Shown here piece by piece: positions 12,901 to 22,800 of a DNA stretch of 64,000 nt (position 1 is its first letter; each line of letters begins with the position of its first letter). The notes under the pieces are model-generated. The model did no database searches and had not been told where the DNA came from. It saw only the letters and a list, made by a program, of their open reading frames with translations. The stretch is from Patiria miniata (lineage: Eukaryota; Echinodermata; Asteroidea; Valvatida; Asterinidae): positions 3,291,001 to 3,355,000 of the forward strand of contig NW_024037072.1 of NCBI RefSeq assembly GCF_015706575.1. The letters run 5' to 3'. The translations under genes and the position numbers were made by a program.

Positions 12901-13751
12901 TTGTTCAAATGTACATATTTAGAGTCGGATTCTGTTGAGTACTGATAAATAACGCCAAGTTGGACTCTGTTGGATCCAGCAGACAACTAAATATTAACTA
13001 CAATTGGATACTGTTGGATTGAGGAGGCAGTAACCGTTGGACCCTGTTGGATTTAGCTACTTCCAGAACTGTAAGGTTCTTTTACAAACCTTACAGCAAG
13101 ACCAATTGAAGTTGCTGAAGCAGAAAATTCTCAATTTTTTCAAACCTCCATTCTCTCCTGCCACGAAATGCTCTGCCTCAATATTTCATAAGTATTATCT
13201 TGATGTGGATAAGTACCTCTAGGGTGGGTTGAAATCCCTCAAATGTCAAACAAATATGTGACATTTTTACCAGAATTTTGTTCACCAGGATCACAGGAGT
13301 CTCTCACTCGGCTGTCTCTCATCATTTGCCGTCGACTGAGAGCACTTTAATTCTCTTGACCAACTACAGCGTGGCTTTCGTTACGAGAGTGCTTCCGTGC
13401 CTTGCGCGATGAAACGAAAGCCGCGCTGTAGTTTTGGTCTTCTAGTAAAAGTGCTACACAGATAATAATATAAGAACTCATGCAATTGGTTTGACATACA
13501 TTTACCTTGAGTAGACTACTCTCCACCAGCTCATCGTCAAACTTCTTCCGCTTGATGGAGCGAGACGAGCTTCGTCTCTTGGTGGAGTTGTCACTGATGA
13601 GTGGTGAGATGCCGTACTGGGGAACCATCTTGGGTATAGTCGCAGTCCCCGTCGCGGTGACCACGGTCCGAGTGACCGCAGGGCGTGACGCCATTTGGGG
13701 CGTTGTTAGTTGGCTGGTACTTGCTGTAGTTCTTGGTGTGGACGATGACAT
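840..13751 (-). CDS. MCRS1: MCRS1, microspherule protein 1 (complete, 12 coding exons)
   Basis: Joined minus-strand exons 13751-13506, 12561-12424, 11774-11607, 10367-10258, 9751-9643, 8942-8804, 8319-8244, 8043-8015, 7654-7562, 5775-5693, 4834-4619 and 923-840 give 1491 nt, an exact 497 codons with stop (496 aa; human is about 462 aa). Seen: a Ser/Arg/Lys-rich N-terminus with KRRSSSRSIKRKKFDDELVE, a conserved middle region (GRWKPQDDLLLISAVQQ, KFSCRFTLKEVEERWYALLY), a short helical stretch rich in charged residues, and a C-terminal FHA domain with GRS and NNG motifs. Known for the family: a nuclear and centrosomal protein, subunit of the NSL histone acetyltransferase and INO80 complexes, and a binder of spindle K-fibre minus ends. 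All exon phases agree. The only weak junction is the donor of exon 2. Divergent from SPATS2. Identification is firm; the exact 5' UTR is unknown. Confidence 0.95.
1551..1665 (+). repeat. Repeat arm, inverted relative to 3327-3424
   Basis: CCTCTTTTGGGGGTGGGGC, then a run near AGTGGGGGT, then GCTAACAGAAAATCGACCTG. The complement of all three blocks appears at 3327-3424. They may be the arms of one 1.9 kb element or two independent insertions. Confidence 0.65.
2891..3264. mobile_element. MITE, AGGCC-A(n) family, copy 1
   Basis: Starts AGGCCAAAAAAAAAAAGTCT and ends with the complement. Inverted ends extend over CTCCGGTTTCTGGTAT, about 37 bp. Also contains inner GGCGACGCGG blocks. Related copies at 26770-27375, 28628-28897 and 58123-58465. 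Confidence 0.75.
3327..3424 (-). repeat. Repeat arm, inverted partner of 1551-1665
   Basis: Contains CAGGTCGATTTTCTGTTAGC and GCCCCACCCCCAAAAGAGGC, complements of blocks in the left arm. A shorter related piece follows at 3500-3560. Confidence 0.65.
3723..4336. mobile_element. TTAA-flanked MITE, piggyBac-like ends
   Basis: TTAA, then CCCTTTCCTTCCCATTG on the left, and CAATGTGGGCATGAAAGGG, then TTAA on the right. TTAA duplication and CCC...GGG tips are typical of piggyBac-type non-autonomous elements. No transposase coding is visible; internal GGCGACTTTNGTCGAC motifs repeat twice. Confidence 0.72.
4619..4834 (-). CDS. MCRS1: MCRS1 coding exon 11, FHA domain (residues 398-469)
   Basis: A 216-nt phase-0 exon encoding most of the FHA fold: ITIGRSTSDTTIDVDLSLEG, then PAWKISRRQG, LRNNGEFYIANEG and NNNSVVE. 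The FHA signature residues GR, SxxQ (His in many FHA domains; Gln also in human MCRS1 as I recall) and NG are visible. Donor GTAAGG. Confidence 0.97.
4892..5371 (+). mobile_element. MITE family R1, copy 1
   Basis: Begins TTAAAGGTAATATACAACAT and ends as its near complement. Contains CTGGTTCCCTGA and its complement about 55 bp apart. Family R1 ends are TTAAAGGGAATATACAAC inverted; the duplicated target is TTAA or TA. Sits in an MCRS1 intron. Confidence 0.8.
5693..5775 (-). CDS. MCRS1: MCRS1 coding exon 10 (residues 370-397)
   Basis: Encodes GMTSPAFDGQTLAVLRGRLV then RYLMRSNE, closely matching vertebrate MCRS1. It is flanked on both sides by same-orientation copies of one MITE family (4892-5371 and 5903-6428). 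Confidence 0.95.
5903..6428 (+). mobile_element. MITE family R1, copy 2
   Basis: Near full length (526 bp). Carries the near-perfect inner palindrome around CTGGTCGGCCGACCAG and the two ends. Same orientation as copy 1, on the other side of MCRS1 exon 10. Confidence 0.85.
6664..7003 (-). mobile_element. LINE 3' end fragment (non-LTR retrotransposon)
   Basis: Minus-strand frame 7002-6772 encodes HGTAPVYLQSLV, RPARNLRSIHKSLLSPP and YGSRSFQSAAVELWNNLPDI, the characteristic C-terminus of Jockey/CR1/Rex-like reverse transcriptases. It is followed by a GTGCTATATAAGAATGG tail and an ATT-rich end. 5'-truncated: no catalytic domain is present. Confidence 0.85.
7246..7428. repeat. 26-bp minisatellite, 7 units
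   Basis: Unit AGCGTCTTTGCATAAGCATT followed by ACGTGT, seven nearly identical copies with a few substitutions. Each holds TTTGCATA, close to the POU octamer core. In the MCRS1 intron between exons 9 and 10. Confidence 0.92.
7562..7654 (-). CDS. MCRS1: MCRS1 coding exon 9 (residues 339-369)
   Basis: Encodes ELSVFDRRQKREIRNLENEI then TKWQYLVDSVT, a charged, probably coiled-coil segment before the FHA domain. Acceptor TTGCAG, donor GTAGGA, phases consistent with both neighbours. Confidence 0.95.
8015..8043 (-). CDS. MCRS1: MCRS1 coding exon 8 (29-nt microexon, residues 329-338)
   Basis: Only 29 nt: completes a Gln codon, then DQRDDILEH and one base. The acceptor TATAG|GGATCAG is the choice that keeps frame. 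A CAG seven bases further in would shift the frame. The vertebrate protein has MRDEVLEHE at this point. Confidence 0.88.
8244..8319 (-). CDS. MCRS1: MCRS1 coding exon 7 (residues 304-328)
   Basis: Encodes VQPMPRGDHVLNFSDAEDML then DDTQL, the family's conserved acidic turn. Acceptor GTACAG, donor GTAAGT after two bases of the next codon. Confidence 0.95.
8440..8803 (-). repeat. Tandem array derived from the end of MCRS1 exon 6
   Basis: Four intronic units (starting near 8446, 8537, 8615, 8700; 76-92 bp apart) each carry, on the minus strand, CCTGACCAATCAG or a one- or two-base variant followed by GTGAG or ATGAG. That is the same as the exon 6 terminus and its donor at 8804. Further upstream in each unit, CACTCTGATTGGTTACTCA-like blocks align with the exon's CACTCATTGGCTGCTCA. 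I read the array as decayed duplicates of the exon end plus donor. Confidence 0.75.
8804..8942 (-). CDS. MCRS1: MCRS1 coding exon 6 (residues 258-303)
   Basis: Encodes TSQPTVETFQELV, then ARTAKALYTHWLLMKQYHLL and PDQS, matching the vertebrate protein. Ends with one base before the donor GTGAGC. The last 50 bp or so plus the donor resemble a decayed tandem array in the next intron (8440-8800). Confidence 0.95.
9214..9490 (-). mobile_element. tRNA-derived SINE, near full length
   Basis: Minus strand: GTTGGCGCAGTGGTTACTG (A box), CCGGGTTCGATTCCTGCC (B box), a body with CCATGGGTTTTCCCC, and a (AAAT)n tail at 9214-9234. Same family as 675-826. In the MCRS1 intron between exons 5 and 6. Confidence 0.85.
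9643..9751 (-). CDS. MCRS1: MCRS1 coding exon 5 (residues 221-257)
   Basis: Acceptor TTTCCAG; completes the split Lys codon, then LSQQAMRSLHPEVKAIVVSK and KAIYSEDEEKLLGTVTS. Donor GTAAGT, phase 0. Confidence 0.95.
9752..10257 (-). other. MCRS1 intron 4, no feature seen
   Basis: AT-rich intron with no recognisable gene, repeat end or conserved frame. Confidence 0.7.
10258..10367 (-). CDS. MCRS1: MCRS1 coding exon 4 (residues 185-220)
   Basis: Encodes TNDLETVYQGVKFSCRFTLK followed by EVEERWYALLYDPVIS, among the most conserved parts of the family. Ends with two bases of a Lys codon before GTAGGT. Confidence 0.95.
10853..11490. repeat. 21-bp minisatellite array
   Basis: About 640 bp of AAGTCATCACAAGTCAATCA (plus T) units and shortened variants such as AAGTCAATCAT. 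Purely repetitive, in the MCRS1 intron between exons 3 and 4. The left end is less regular than the middle. Confidence 0.95.
11607..11774 (-). CDS. MCRS1: MCRS1 coding exon 3 (residues 129-184)
   Basis: Acceptor CACGCAG, donor GTATGG, both phase 0. A Ser/His/Arg/Pro-rich stretch leads into KDHGRWKPQDDLLLISAVQQ, the start of the conserved MCRS N-terminal domain. Confidence 0.93.
11775..12423 (-). other. MCRS1 intron 2, no feature seen
   Basis: AT-rich; no repeat family or coding similarity recognised. Its upper boundary depends on the uncertain exon 2 donor. Confidence 0.6.
12424..12561 (-). CDS. MCRS1: MCRS1 coding exon 2 (residues 83-128)
   Basis: Acceptor CTTTAG before TSKGKVSS. The exon encodes a low-complexity Pro and Lys/Glu linker (EKEEKKEKEKE). 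The chosen donor AAG|GTCTGG keeps phase 0 but is weak. Earlier GT dinucleotides in the same phase (after ...EI or ...KPP) would shorten the exon, so the low-numbered boundary is uncertain. Confidence 0.72.
12832..13065. repeat. Degenerate tandem repeat, TGTTGGAT-rich
   Basis: Repeated blocks of TTGGACTCTGTTGGAT and TTGGATTGAGCAGTAA, roughly 60 bp apart, strongly diverged. In MCRS1 intron 1. Confidence 0.65.
13506..13751 (-). CDS. MCRS1: MCRS1 coding exon 1 (residues 1-82)
   Basis: Starts at an ATG at 13751 in the context CCCAGCATGT and ends with ELVESSLLK before a GTAAAT donor, phase 0. It holds a Ser/Thr-rich leader, then KRRSSSRSIKRKKFDDELVE, which matches the vertebrate protein nearly residue for residue. 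A second in-frame ATG (MASRP) lies 19 codons in and could be the true start. The CCCAG just before the ATG could be a splice acceptor, in which case the 5' UTR has a further exon. Confidence 0.9.
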
Positions 13752-14071
13752 GCTGGGATGTTACAATTTCACCGTGCAGTTCATGCAGTTGAAGAAAAAT
13801 AATGGCACGGTCGAACTCAGTTGTTACAGTTGGACCACCTGCTCTTCAAGATTCAACAAACGTCTTCATAAAAAAGAAGTTGGGAAACATGGGAAAGGCC
13901 TCATGTTCAGATGAAAAAAAACTGCAGTGTGACAGAAAATGAGACGATTGATATGGTTCACTTGGGGGGAGAACAAATACTGTACTGGGACACCACTGAA
14001 ACTAGTGAAAGCTAAATCATGTTGTTGATCACTACACTGTGTACAATAATGAATCCCATTCTCCTATATTT

Positions 14072-14744
14072 GAATGTCAGACAAGTCGACCGTTGAGACA
14101 ACTCGACTCGGGACAAGTCGACCGTTGAGACAACTCGACCGTTGAGACAGGTCGACCGTTGAGACAACTCGACTCGGGACAACTCGACCGTTGAGACTGC
14201 TCGACTTAATGGAAATGAATACACGTGGAGCAGAAAAAGTTGCACAAAATTCTGTGGCAAGACCGATCACGGGTGCGGCGCGGGCATACTCGATGTTGCG
14301 TCGGGCCCCGTCGCCCCGCCCGGCCTCGAAGACCGGGCCGGGCCCGGCACAAGGGCACGTCGACCGGCGCGGCAAATGGGCGCACAGGCCCGGCAAAAAC
14401 GATGCCACCGTGCACGGTACGGCCACGTTGACCGGGGATGCGCGCACGTGGCCTTGAAAAAAAACGAACGATGTGCACGGACAATCACGCTGCGCTATAT
14501 TGGCCCTGTTATATGCAACCAAAAAAACTCATGTGTCATCACTCCCAAACGGCGATCAGCCGCCGTCAAAATCCCCGGTACTATTCCCGAAACTAGGCCC
14601 AAAACATGCGAGGCGACTTGTCTCAACGGTCGACTTGTCTTTCCATTTATCGCACATACGGTCGAGTTGTCTCAACGGTCGAGTTGTCTCAATGGTCGAC
14701 TTGTCCCGAGTCGAGTTGTCTCAACGGTCGACTTGTCTGACCCC
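14072..14744. mobile_element. Foldback (TU-like) element with tandem 17-bp units in its arms
   Basis: Inverted arms both start GTCAGACAAGTCGACCGTTG and match for about 76 bp with one mismatch. Arms are built from 17-bp units CGACCGTTGAGACAACT with 15-bp variants. Direct repeats CCTATATTT flank it at 14063-14071 and 14745-14753 (an 8- or 9-bp duplication). Sea urchin TU foldback elements are known to have such tandemly built arms. The core at 14260-14460 is very GC- and CpG-rich. No transposase seen. Confidence 0.85.
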
Positions 14745-14753
14745 CCTATATTT

Positions 14754-17700
14754 CCACAGCCATTAACAACGACGATCGTTTAATTAAATTGTTTAATTTC
14801 ACATTCCTATTACTAGTGTATTTGTATTACGTATAAATTGTAGTAAAAACCCAAAATAAATATCTGCTTTCTCTACCTTTTTGTCATTCTGCCGCGTAAG
14901 ATGCGTGGGTTTGTATGAGTCTGGGTCCCTGTCGTCGTCTTAGCGGATAATCAGAAATCAACATGTTTCCGTCTATTTATAATTGTGTGTCAAAAGAGGG
15001 CGCAAATAACACCACATCGTGCGCGTCGTCGTTGCAAACTGCAACTGCAAGGAGGAAGGGGGGGGGGGCGGGGAATCCTCCTCCCTTTGCACGAAGTTTC
15101 TTCATTGTTCAATCTGACGTCAAAACCTTTGAGCATGCAGGAACCGTCACTCGATTTTTGAATCCTCATAATTTTAGTGAACTTCCACATTAACAAATTA
15201 ACACAATTTTGGATGAGCAAAATCTGCGAAATCTTGAGAAACACAATTTTGAAAGCTCTTATTATTATGTACATTTTTAAATACATGTATATTCCTTCGA
15301 CCCCCTCCCCAATAGTGACATTCTATCCAGACAAATCAATGTATATAATTATGTGACGCATCAAGTGCAAAAACGTGCCGTATGCGACTGACGTCGCCGA
15401 TCAACAACCAATCGAATCATATCCAGCTGTTCCGCTACTTGTCACCCACATTGTGCGCATGATACAATAAACATGCTCAAGGAATCAATACAGGAAGTTT
15501 ATCAACAATGCATATTTATCTAGAGGAGGGCCGGTACGAGGCTATTAAGACTTGACAAATTCCACACCATCCGTGCTCGAAAGTTTAGTATTAAACGCCC
15601 TCGAAGGTTCGCAGCGTTTTGATTGTATATTGGTCATTGAAATAGATTTCCATAATATTTATTTAGGTCGACATATTTTGTTTTCAGGTCGACGAAAAAG
15701 AAAACAAAATCAATGGCTGCATTGTCATTTTATAGGCCTACGTACACTCTAAATTACTCATTTCACGGTTCCATAACCTGAGGCCAAGCGTTGCTTTCAT
15801 TGTGCACTTGGTCTACTCGAAGGGCAGTGTAGATTGTCACAAGAATTGTCAAGGAAACAAAAAAGTATTGTTGGTTGTTGAAAGACACGAGGCAAGAATA
15901 TTCCAAGGCATGTATATGTAATTTTGTGCGCATGCGGAATGGCTGACCCCAGTCAGCAGTTAAATCCGGCAAATGAGAATTCAAAGATAACATACCCCTC
16001 ACCTTGCAATATCTCTAGATTTTTCTTTTCGCTCGGAAAAAAATTGCAATGCAATGCATGATATTCTAGTTAAATTAAATTCCGGTGTCTTAAAACATTT
16101 GGACTCTGGTCCATTTTTATTTTAGATGGACTCATAAGGCATTACAACCAATTATGCGTCCGTACATCATGTAGTCCGGATTTCACATTACACACATTTG
16201 AATAAACCATAAAGAAAAATCATATACCGCATTATTCTCAGTTATTGATTGATCATATTTCATCTGTTACCGTCCCGCGCACGCTGTTAGCAAAAAGCTT
16301 CGTTTTTTTTGTTCACTGAGGCCCCGCCCCCTTTTCGCAGTAATTATGAATAATGATGCACAATTTCGCGCACATGTGTTCATGAAAGTTTGGGAATTTA
16401 GCATTACAAATATTGTATCACGCACTGGCCGCCTGTCCTTATTGATTCATCAACGTGACACTAATGTTATCGTCCCGGGGGATTAAATATTGAAGTATTT
16501 TTCACCTTCCAAATTGCAGTAGGAAAAAAAAAAGGACAAGAGTGAGATGACGTCCAATATTTTAGCCGCAGAGAAACTGGGGAAGGGGGTGGGGTGGTCT
16601 CAAATCATAGGTGACGTAACATGAGAAACGGGGTCCGAAATCTCTAGTCATGGATTTCACAATTGTTTTAAAACATCTTTTTTTTACACTATAAATTCTG
16701 AGGCCGTGAGGGGGTGGGGAGCAAAAGGGGCACACGAAAGCATCGGATGGGAAGGGGGTGCCATTCGCCACTTCGAACTTTCCGAGGAAACATTTTTTTC
16801 CCCACAATGTTTGGTTGAAAAGAATACGATATGTTGATGGGAAAAAACCCGGATTTTACAAAACAGTTTTTCTCGGCAGATCAGCTTTGCTCGATACTAT
16901 TTTAACCCCGTAGATCATTGTAGCCTTATGGCTCCGTATCTTGCCCTGTATAGGTGTACCATGGAGGATACGCGGGGTATATTATTAACGCAAAATACAG
17001 AACATTTTAACTATTTTAATTGTCCCTTGTGGCTAAAAACGACTCCAAAATACCCGTTTTTGATCCCTGAACCTGAGAACCTAATCTCCCTTAGTCCCAA
17101 TGTCCCAGCTTTGGATTACAGTGATTTGAGGAAGTCGATCAATGAAAGTTCCATAAATAGCCACGGGCATGTTCAATATGGTTTTCCCATCACCATACAC
17201 GATTAAGTTGCCGGGTCGGCTGGGCCCGGCCGATGCACGCAGGCCTCGGCGCACAACCTGCATCGTCAGCAACACTGCAACAGCTGATTGTCCATGGCCG
17301 CACACAAGGACGCTCAATACTCAAAAGCAAGAAACTATAATAACAAGAGCACATCGATATATTGAGTCTATTAAAATATTGGCAAAACAAGGACATATTT
17401 CACACTGCAGGTTGCGGCGTATAGGCAGGAAGTTGGCACAGTGGATGCAAGGTTGTACTCTGAGCCAGCTGGCGAGTCGTTCTCGAACACTTTGTGGTGG
17501 GAAGAAGTTCTGTCTCGTCTGAGCTACTCCATCGCGTGGATTCCGGTGGGCAGCTAACAATATACGTAACTCTACGGACACTGTGACATATCAGTATAGG
17601 CCCGATACCGGATAAAAGTGCGCTCCAAGATAATCTCCTAAATCAACTGATTACACAACTCGAAGGGAAACTTTGATCGCAGTTCACGTCAGATTACCCA

Positions 17701-19879
17701 ACAGCGCTGGTGATCACGGACTCAGTGCTCCAATCTATTCTTGAACTTTCAAGAGCTGTAAAAAGTATACTGCCCCACCTGTTGTAAACAGGTGAAATTC
17801 TCAACTACGACAGGAACCATTCAGTCATCCTGCAAGTTCTGACACGTCGATAGCAAAAAGGTAAGGTATATTTTTCCAGTGAAAGGTCTAATTCCTTCCT
17901 CCATGATGTAGTATATAACCTCTGGTAATGCTCGCATGTCTGTTTCGAGTACAACACAAGGGGCGTGATATGTCTTGGTATACTACGGAGCTATACTCAT
18001 GCCTTCATGGACTTCGTGCACGTCGTTAGCTATTTTCGGCGCCATAAATCATCGCTTCCCTGTCGCATTGATCAAGTGAGAAGGGTCATTGACCGAAACC
18101 TTATACCAAAAATAGGCACATCATGACATAACTCATAAGGCTCTTACACCTCCTATGGTCTATTCCTTAATATTTGGAATTCTATATAGACTTGTCGAGG
18201 GTCGTCCCTTCACCCTGCATAAAATGCTGTAAAATGTGTCATCCTTGCATGTTATACCATATCTCGTGACTGATAGCAAGAAATTCCCAGAGCAGAAGTA
18301 AGTATGTTCTTTTTTTAATCCTTATGGATATCAAATTTGGCCCAAATCATCGCAAGTACCTTGAGAATAGTGAGTGGACGCCGGAAAGGCTGCCATGGAA
18401 TCTAGAAAACCATGTCTGAATTCTCCAGTCCAGCAGGCTCGATGGAGGGAAACTTTTTTTTACATTATGGGAAAATATCTGAAGACAGAGCACACAGTGA
18501 CCTTTTATACCGGTACGTCGTGTAACTAACAGTGAGCAAAGAACATACTGCCGCCGCTATACAGGCCTACTTCACACCGGTTCTCAAGAGGTCAAAATAG
18601 TCCGTCATAATAAGAGAAAGGCTGCGTGTCATCCCCCATTATGCACGCCACTTCAAAAACTAAAAATATTAGCCCAATAAACTAATATGTACATTTTTAT
18701 TTGACCTGTGCACTCTATACCCACCGCGCACCGCCGCCGTCGCCCCGCCCATTATATGCTGCAATGAATATGACTGACTTTGCCGACAGCACGTCTTCGA
18801 AATCTGCAACAAATTTATGCTAACCCTTAAGGAATACCTTGAAGTATTTTTGCCAGCCAGAGAGCGAACCTGCTTGGGAGAGGATATCTAAATTTATATC
18901 CACTCGCCAGGGCCTAGGGTTGGTTCGGTGTTATGATGTGCATCCGCCCTGGCATTGAAGTCCAACCGGGGCACTGTCTGGCATGTCTGGAGAGGAAATC
19001 TTCTTCATGGGACTTACCATCCGGTTATAGTCTGTAAAACCATGAGGCAAAAGGGAATGAAGTGGATATGACTGCCCGAGAGTGATATAAAAACGGTGGT
19101 TGTTCCAACTTTGCCTGGGTTATATAAACAATCCAGACGAGGCCTGGTACTAAAAAAAAACAAAAAAAAAACACCTTGATGTGTCACTGATTAATCTTAT
19201 TATTACACTGATTAATCTTACCAATTACGCTTTTGTTCATAATGCAGCGCAGTTTCTCATTTTTTTTTTAATTGGATAATTGGCATTGCCAACCCGTGGT
19301 TGGTACCGCCGTACGGTACCCAACCATGACTGCCAAGGTCAAGCTGGTCGACGTTGCAAAGACAAAGTCATACTTGTTCATGTTCTCAAACATGTCATTC
19401 GATTGTTGAATATACAAAAGTACTAACAAAAGCGACCAAGAACTAACGAATTATCATTTTCCGCAACCATTAAAAAATTCTGACAGTAGGAAAGAATCAC
19501 ATTTTATCACAACGTGCAGTTGAAATAGAAATGGTAGGGCACTCAGCACGCAATGGAATGGTCGAGTATGTGTCACATCAACTACGCGTTGGAAATCGAA
19601 ATCAATCGCTGGTAGCCTGCATAGCAAGGCTATGAAGTTTTGTAACAAAAATTACGAAACCAAGGAACCCGGCATTTACGTTACGTGAATTAGAAGCGGT
19701 GTGTACATGTATATGGCGACTCAGCACATCACTAGAATTAGAATCGAAACTCGACGCGTCGCAGTGGCATAAAAAATTGTGAGTTGTTTGACAACGTCAA
19801 AGGCGGTGTTCCGTTTTTATTGTATAGAGGATAGCCTTCTTCTGATCGTATTTACATTGAAGGGCATCATTTTCATAAA
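14754..19879. other. Divergent MCRS1-SPATS2 intergenic region
   Basis: About 5 kb without a gene I can support. It must hold the SPATS2 promoter, and the MCRS1 promoter unless that gene starts just inside the foldback. A CAAAAAG|GTAAGG donor-like site at 17862 could end a non-coding 5' exon of SPATS2. CpG is locally more frequent (15.0, 17.2, 18.7 kb). No TATA box is clear enough to call. Confidence 0.5.
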
Positions 19880-19898
19880 ATGGCGAGGAAGCAACGAG
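19880..19898 (+). CDS. SPATS2: SPATS2 first coding exon (19 nt, residues 1-6)
   Basis: ATG in a strong context (CATAAAATGG) followed by ARKQR and one base, then donor GTACGT. Human SPATS2 starts MSRKQ (from memory), and phase 1 fits the next exon exactly. Because it is so short, support rests on the MARKQ match, the Kozak context and the phase. Confidence 0.8.
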
Positions 19899-22800
19899 GT
19901 ACGTGTAGGAAGCATTTGTAATTTTGATATGCATTTTATGAATGAATGAAAATTGAAATGAAATACGATGTTTTTAAATTTTTCTGTTTCGAAAAAGAAA
20001 AACCGCACTGATCATGCAAATTTAGTAATTAAGTCTTGTCAAAGAAATTGGCCCTAGCAGTAGCACTAAAGAAAATTGACCCTTATTGACCCTTATTTCC
20101 AATATTAATTTACTAACGTTTAATATTAATATTTAAAATAGGTAATAATTGAATTTTGAAAGCGCAATGTTCTATTGAAATGCACACAATTTGCAGTATA
20201 TTTTTTTTAATTTAAAATATCCTTGAGTCACCATAATCGGCGCAGGTAACGCTTGCAACATGCGCTCGTCGTCCAACACAAATTGAATGCGAGTGTGTCG
20301 AAATAGATCCTCGTCGTTTTAGGTGGACTGACGATACAGAAGATTGCAGCTCAATTTCATGTCATTTGTGGTAATCCTTACATGTATGTATCTTTAGGAC
20401 ACCTCTATTTTTTAGGAGTTCTGTTCAAAACTGACTTTTGCAGATGACTGTCCATTACCAAAGTGACTTTTGCAGGCTAAAGCAGTCTTTTTTCTTCATT
20501 TAAACTCATGTAAGTTGTAATTTTGAAAGCACTTTCAAAAAAAATGTGACTTTCCTACCTTTTTTGCAGTCAGATGTGCATGTTGTAGTTTTCACAACAT
20601 GAGTGAAAGCCCTACATAATGTAAGCCCGATGCTGATTGGCTGCTAAAAAAAATTAATAAGATGTTTATTTTTATCAGCCAATCAGAGTAAGGATTACCT
20701 CATTTGTGTCACATTGTTGTTTATCATTTCTGTGTAGGCCCTATTCCTCCATCAACATCATCCATAGTTCAATAAGTTGAGTATCACCCGCTGTCCGTAC
20801 GGAGCCCTATCTCCAGTCCAACGTCTGATAGTAAGAATGCAAATTTATGCAACCCCGCGCCAGCCAGCCAATCAGAGTCGACTTTACTCCAATACTAGTC
20901 TTTACTCGACTTAAACCAATATTAAATCGTGACGTCATTTCATTCCCAAATGTTGACTAAGATTGTGATTGGTCGATTCGGATGCAGTGTTTTTGAAATA
21001 CAACAACGGCGGGGTGCGCATAGATCTTCAAAACCTACACGCGACGGTGATTGGGCAGCTCTATGATTGTTTAGTGTAACACATCGTTACAGAGCGCTTG
21101 ACCTCAGAGTTTTTTGCTCAAAAATGCATATGATGTCATCAGTCCTATGGAAAGATCCACAACAGAACTTCACCGAGGTCAAATCTCGCTTAAAGTTTAC
21201 TGTGGGAAAACGGCTGTGCATACCCTCTATTCACACTCACAGCGTAAAAAAGAATAATCTGAGTCTTGAGTGGTGATATCCTCATTCAGCTATGCAGCTA
21301 TGCTAGATTTGTCTTGTGAATCCATCACACGACTTTTGTACCAATTCCAAGGTAGATTGTGGTTATGATAATTGATAGGTTCCATGAGCCATTTTTATTT
21401 AACACTGAATGCGTTGTAAATGTGACACATCAAACGACACATCAAACGACACAACAAATGCCATGATGCTTTGTGTAGTCCTAGACTTACTCTTCAATAA
21501 AAGCACTTACCGGTAGGGGCTGTACATTATGACATAGTTTAGTATTTGATTTATTCCAAGTTGGACTTAATAGAATATTTGATTTTGATCAAGTTAAACA
21601 TGCGCAAGCCTAAAAGAGTGGTAAGAAAGATGTCTGCACTAGCAGGCGGTCGTGGATTCGAGTCCCACCCAAGAGATTTTTTCCAACTTTCACTTGAGAG
21701 GTAACACACTGAGTATAAAACCTAAGTTGATTAACATCACCCCGACCCATATTCATCTTATGAATAAATAATTACCAGTCGTGTGATAATGTGATTTACA
21801 CGTAATTGACTTTTTTCCGTTATCAATCTGTGCACACTCTTGTTGCTCAATTATCCTTTTCCTTCCCTTGAAACGCTGTGCAGCTGCCAGCTGGTCTGTC
21901 AGTGTCAAGATATTCAGTAGAGAGTTTTCCTTGCTCTATAATAGTGAAATAGAGGTAGCCTACAATGCATGTATCTGAAACCTACCGGTAAAGGCACATG
22001 TGTTATGTGCAAATTTAGGGAACACCTCTCTTAAAGGGAATATACATCATTTGCTTTTGCTGTAATTTTCAGATATGGATGGAATTGGGGGGTTAGAAAT
22101 ATAAAGCAAATATAGTTACACTGACTTTTTGGAGGTTTTGGGTTCGAAAATGCTATAAAAACCAAGAAAAACGATCATTTTCCTGTAGTCTGGTTCCCTG
22201 ACTCCATATAAGAAGAAACAGAGCAGTTAACATACATTGGGGAATTGTAAGGTCAGGGAACCAGTCTAGCTGGCTCGTACCCGTTCATGGGTTTGTAATC
22301 GATTGCAAACAAGTGCAATGGTCAATTGGGGCCAGTATTTGAAAAAAAGCCAGTTGTTTCCAACGCTGATCGGCCGATCAGCGTTGGAAATTGATACAAA
22401 AATACCACTTTTCTTGAAAATGACAGTATACCAGGTGCCATAATTTTACAGGATGCTTTAGACTGTCATTTACCAACATCCTATTAAGGTATTTCGCAAA
22501 AACTTGGTAGTTTTATTTTTCGATGTTTGCAAATGTTGTATATTCCCTTTAACACACAGAACATGTGGTATCTATTGTCCAGTTTTCGTTTGTAAAGGGG
22601 CAAACATAACTTTTTTAATTAAGGACCACAAAACTGTTAAGTAACTTTTAAATTGATGATTCTGCAAAAACTTTGTAAACTTGAGAGATAGTTTTGTAAC
22701 TGAATTTCCTTTGCTGAACTTTTATGTTGGAGCCCTTAAAACGAGTTATCCTTAAAAGCGTGGGGCTGGGGGGGGGGGGGGATTCACAGATTTTACCCCC

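Noticed and set aside
13507-13914. 135-codon plus-strand frame
   Set aside because: Antisense to MCRS1 exon 1.
14064-14783. Several overlapping 70-150-codon frames on both strands
   Set aside because: Produced by the foldback arms (17-bp units) and the GC-rich core; no protein similarity.
15050-15085. G-run with GGAGGAAGG / CCTCCTCC as a possible quadruplex promoter
   Set aside because: Too little context to tie it to either gene's start.
17862-17868. Donor-like CAAAAAG|GTAAGG as a SPATS2 5' UTR exon end
   Set aside because: Plausible but unsupported: no partner acceptor or transcript evidence can be shown before 19880.
21625-21672. B-box-like GTGGATTCGAGTCCCACC
   Set aside because: No convincing A box or cloverleaf upstream; may be a SINE remnant but too little to call.
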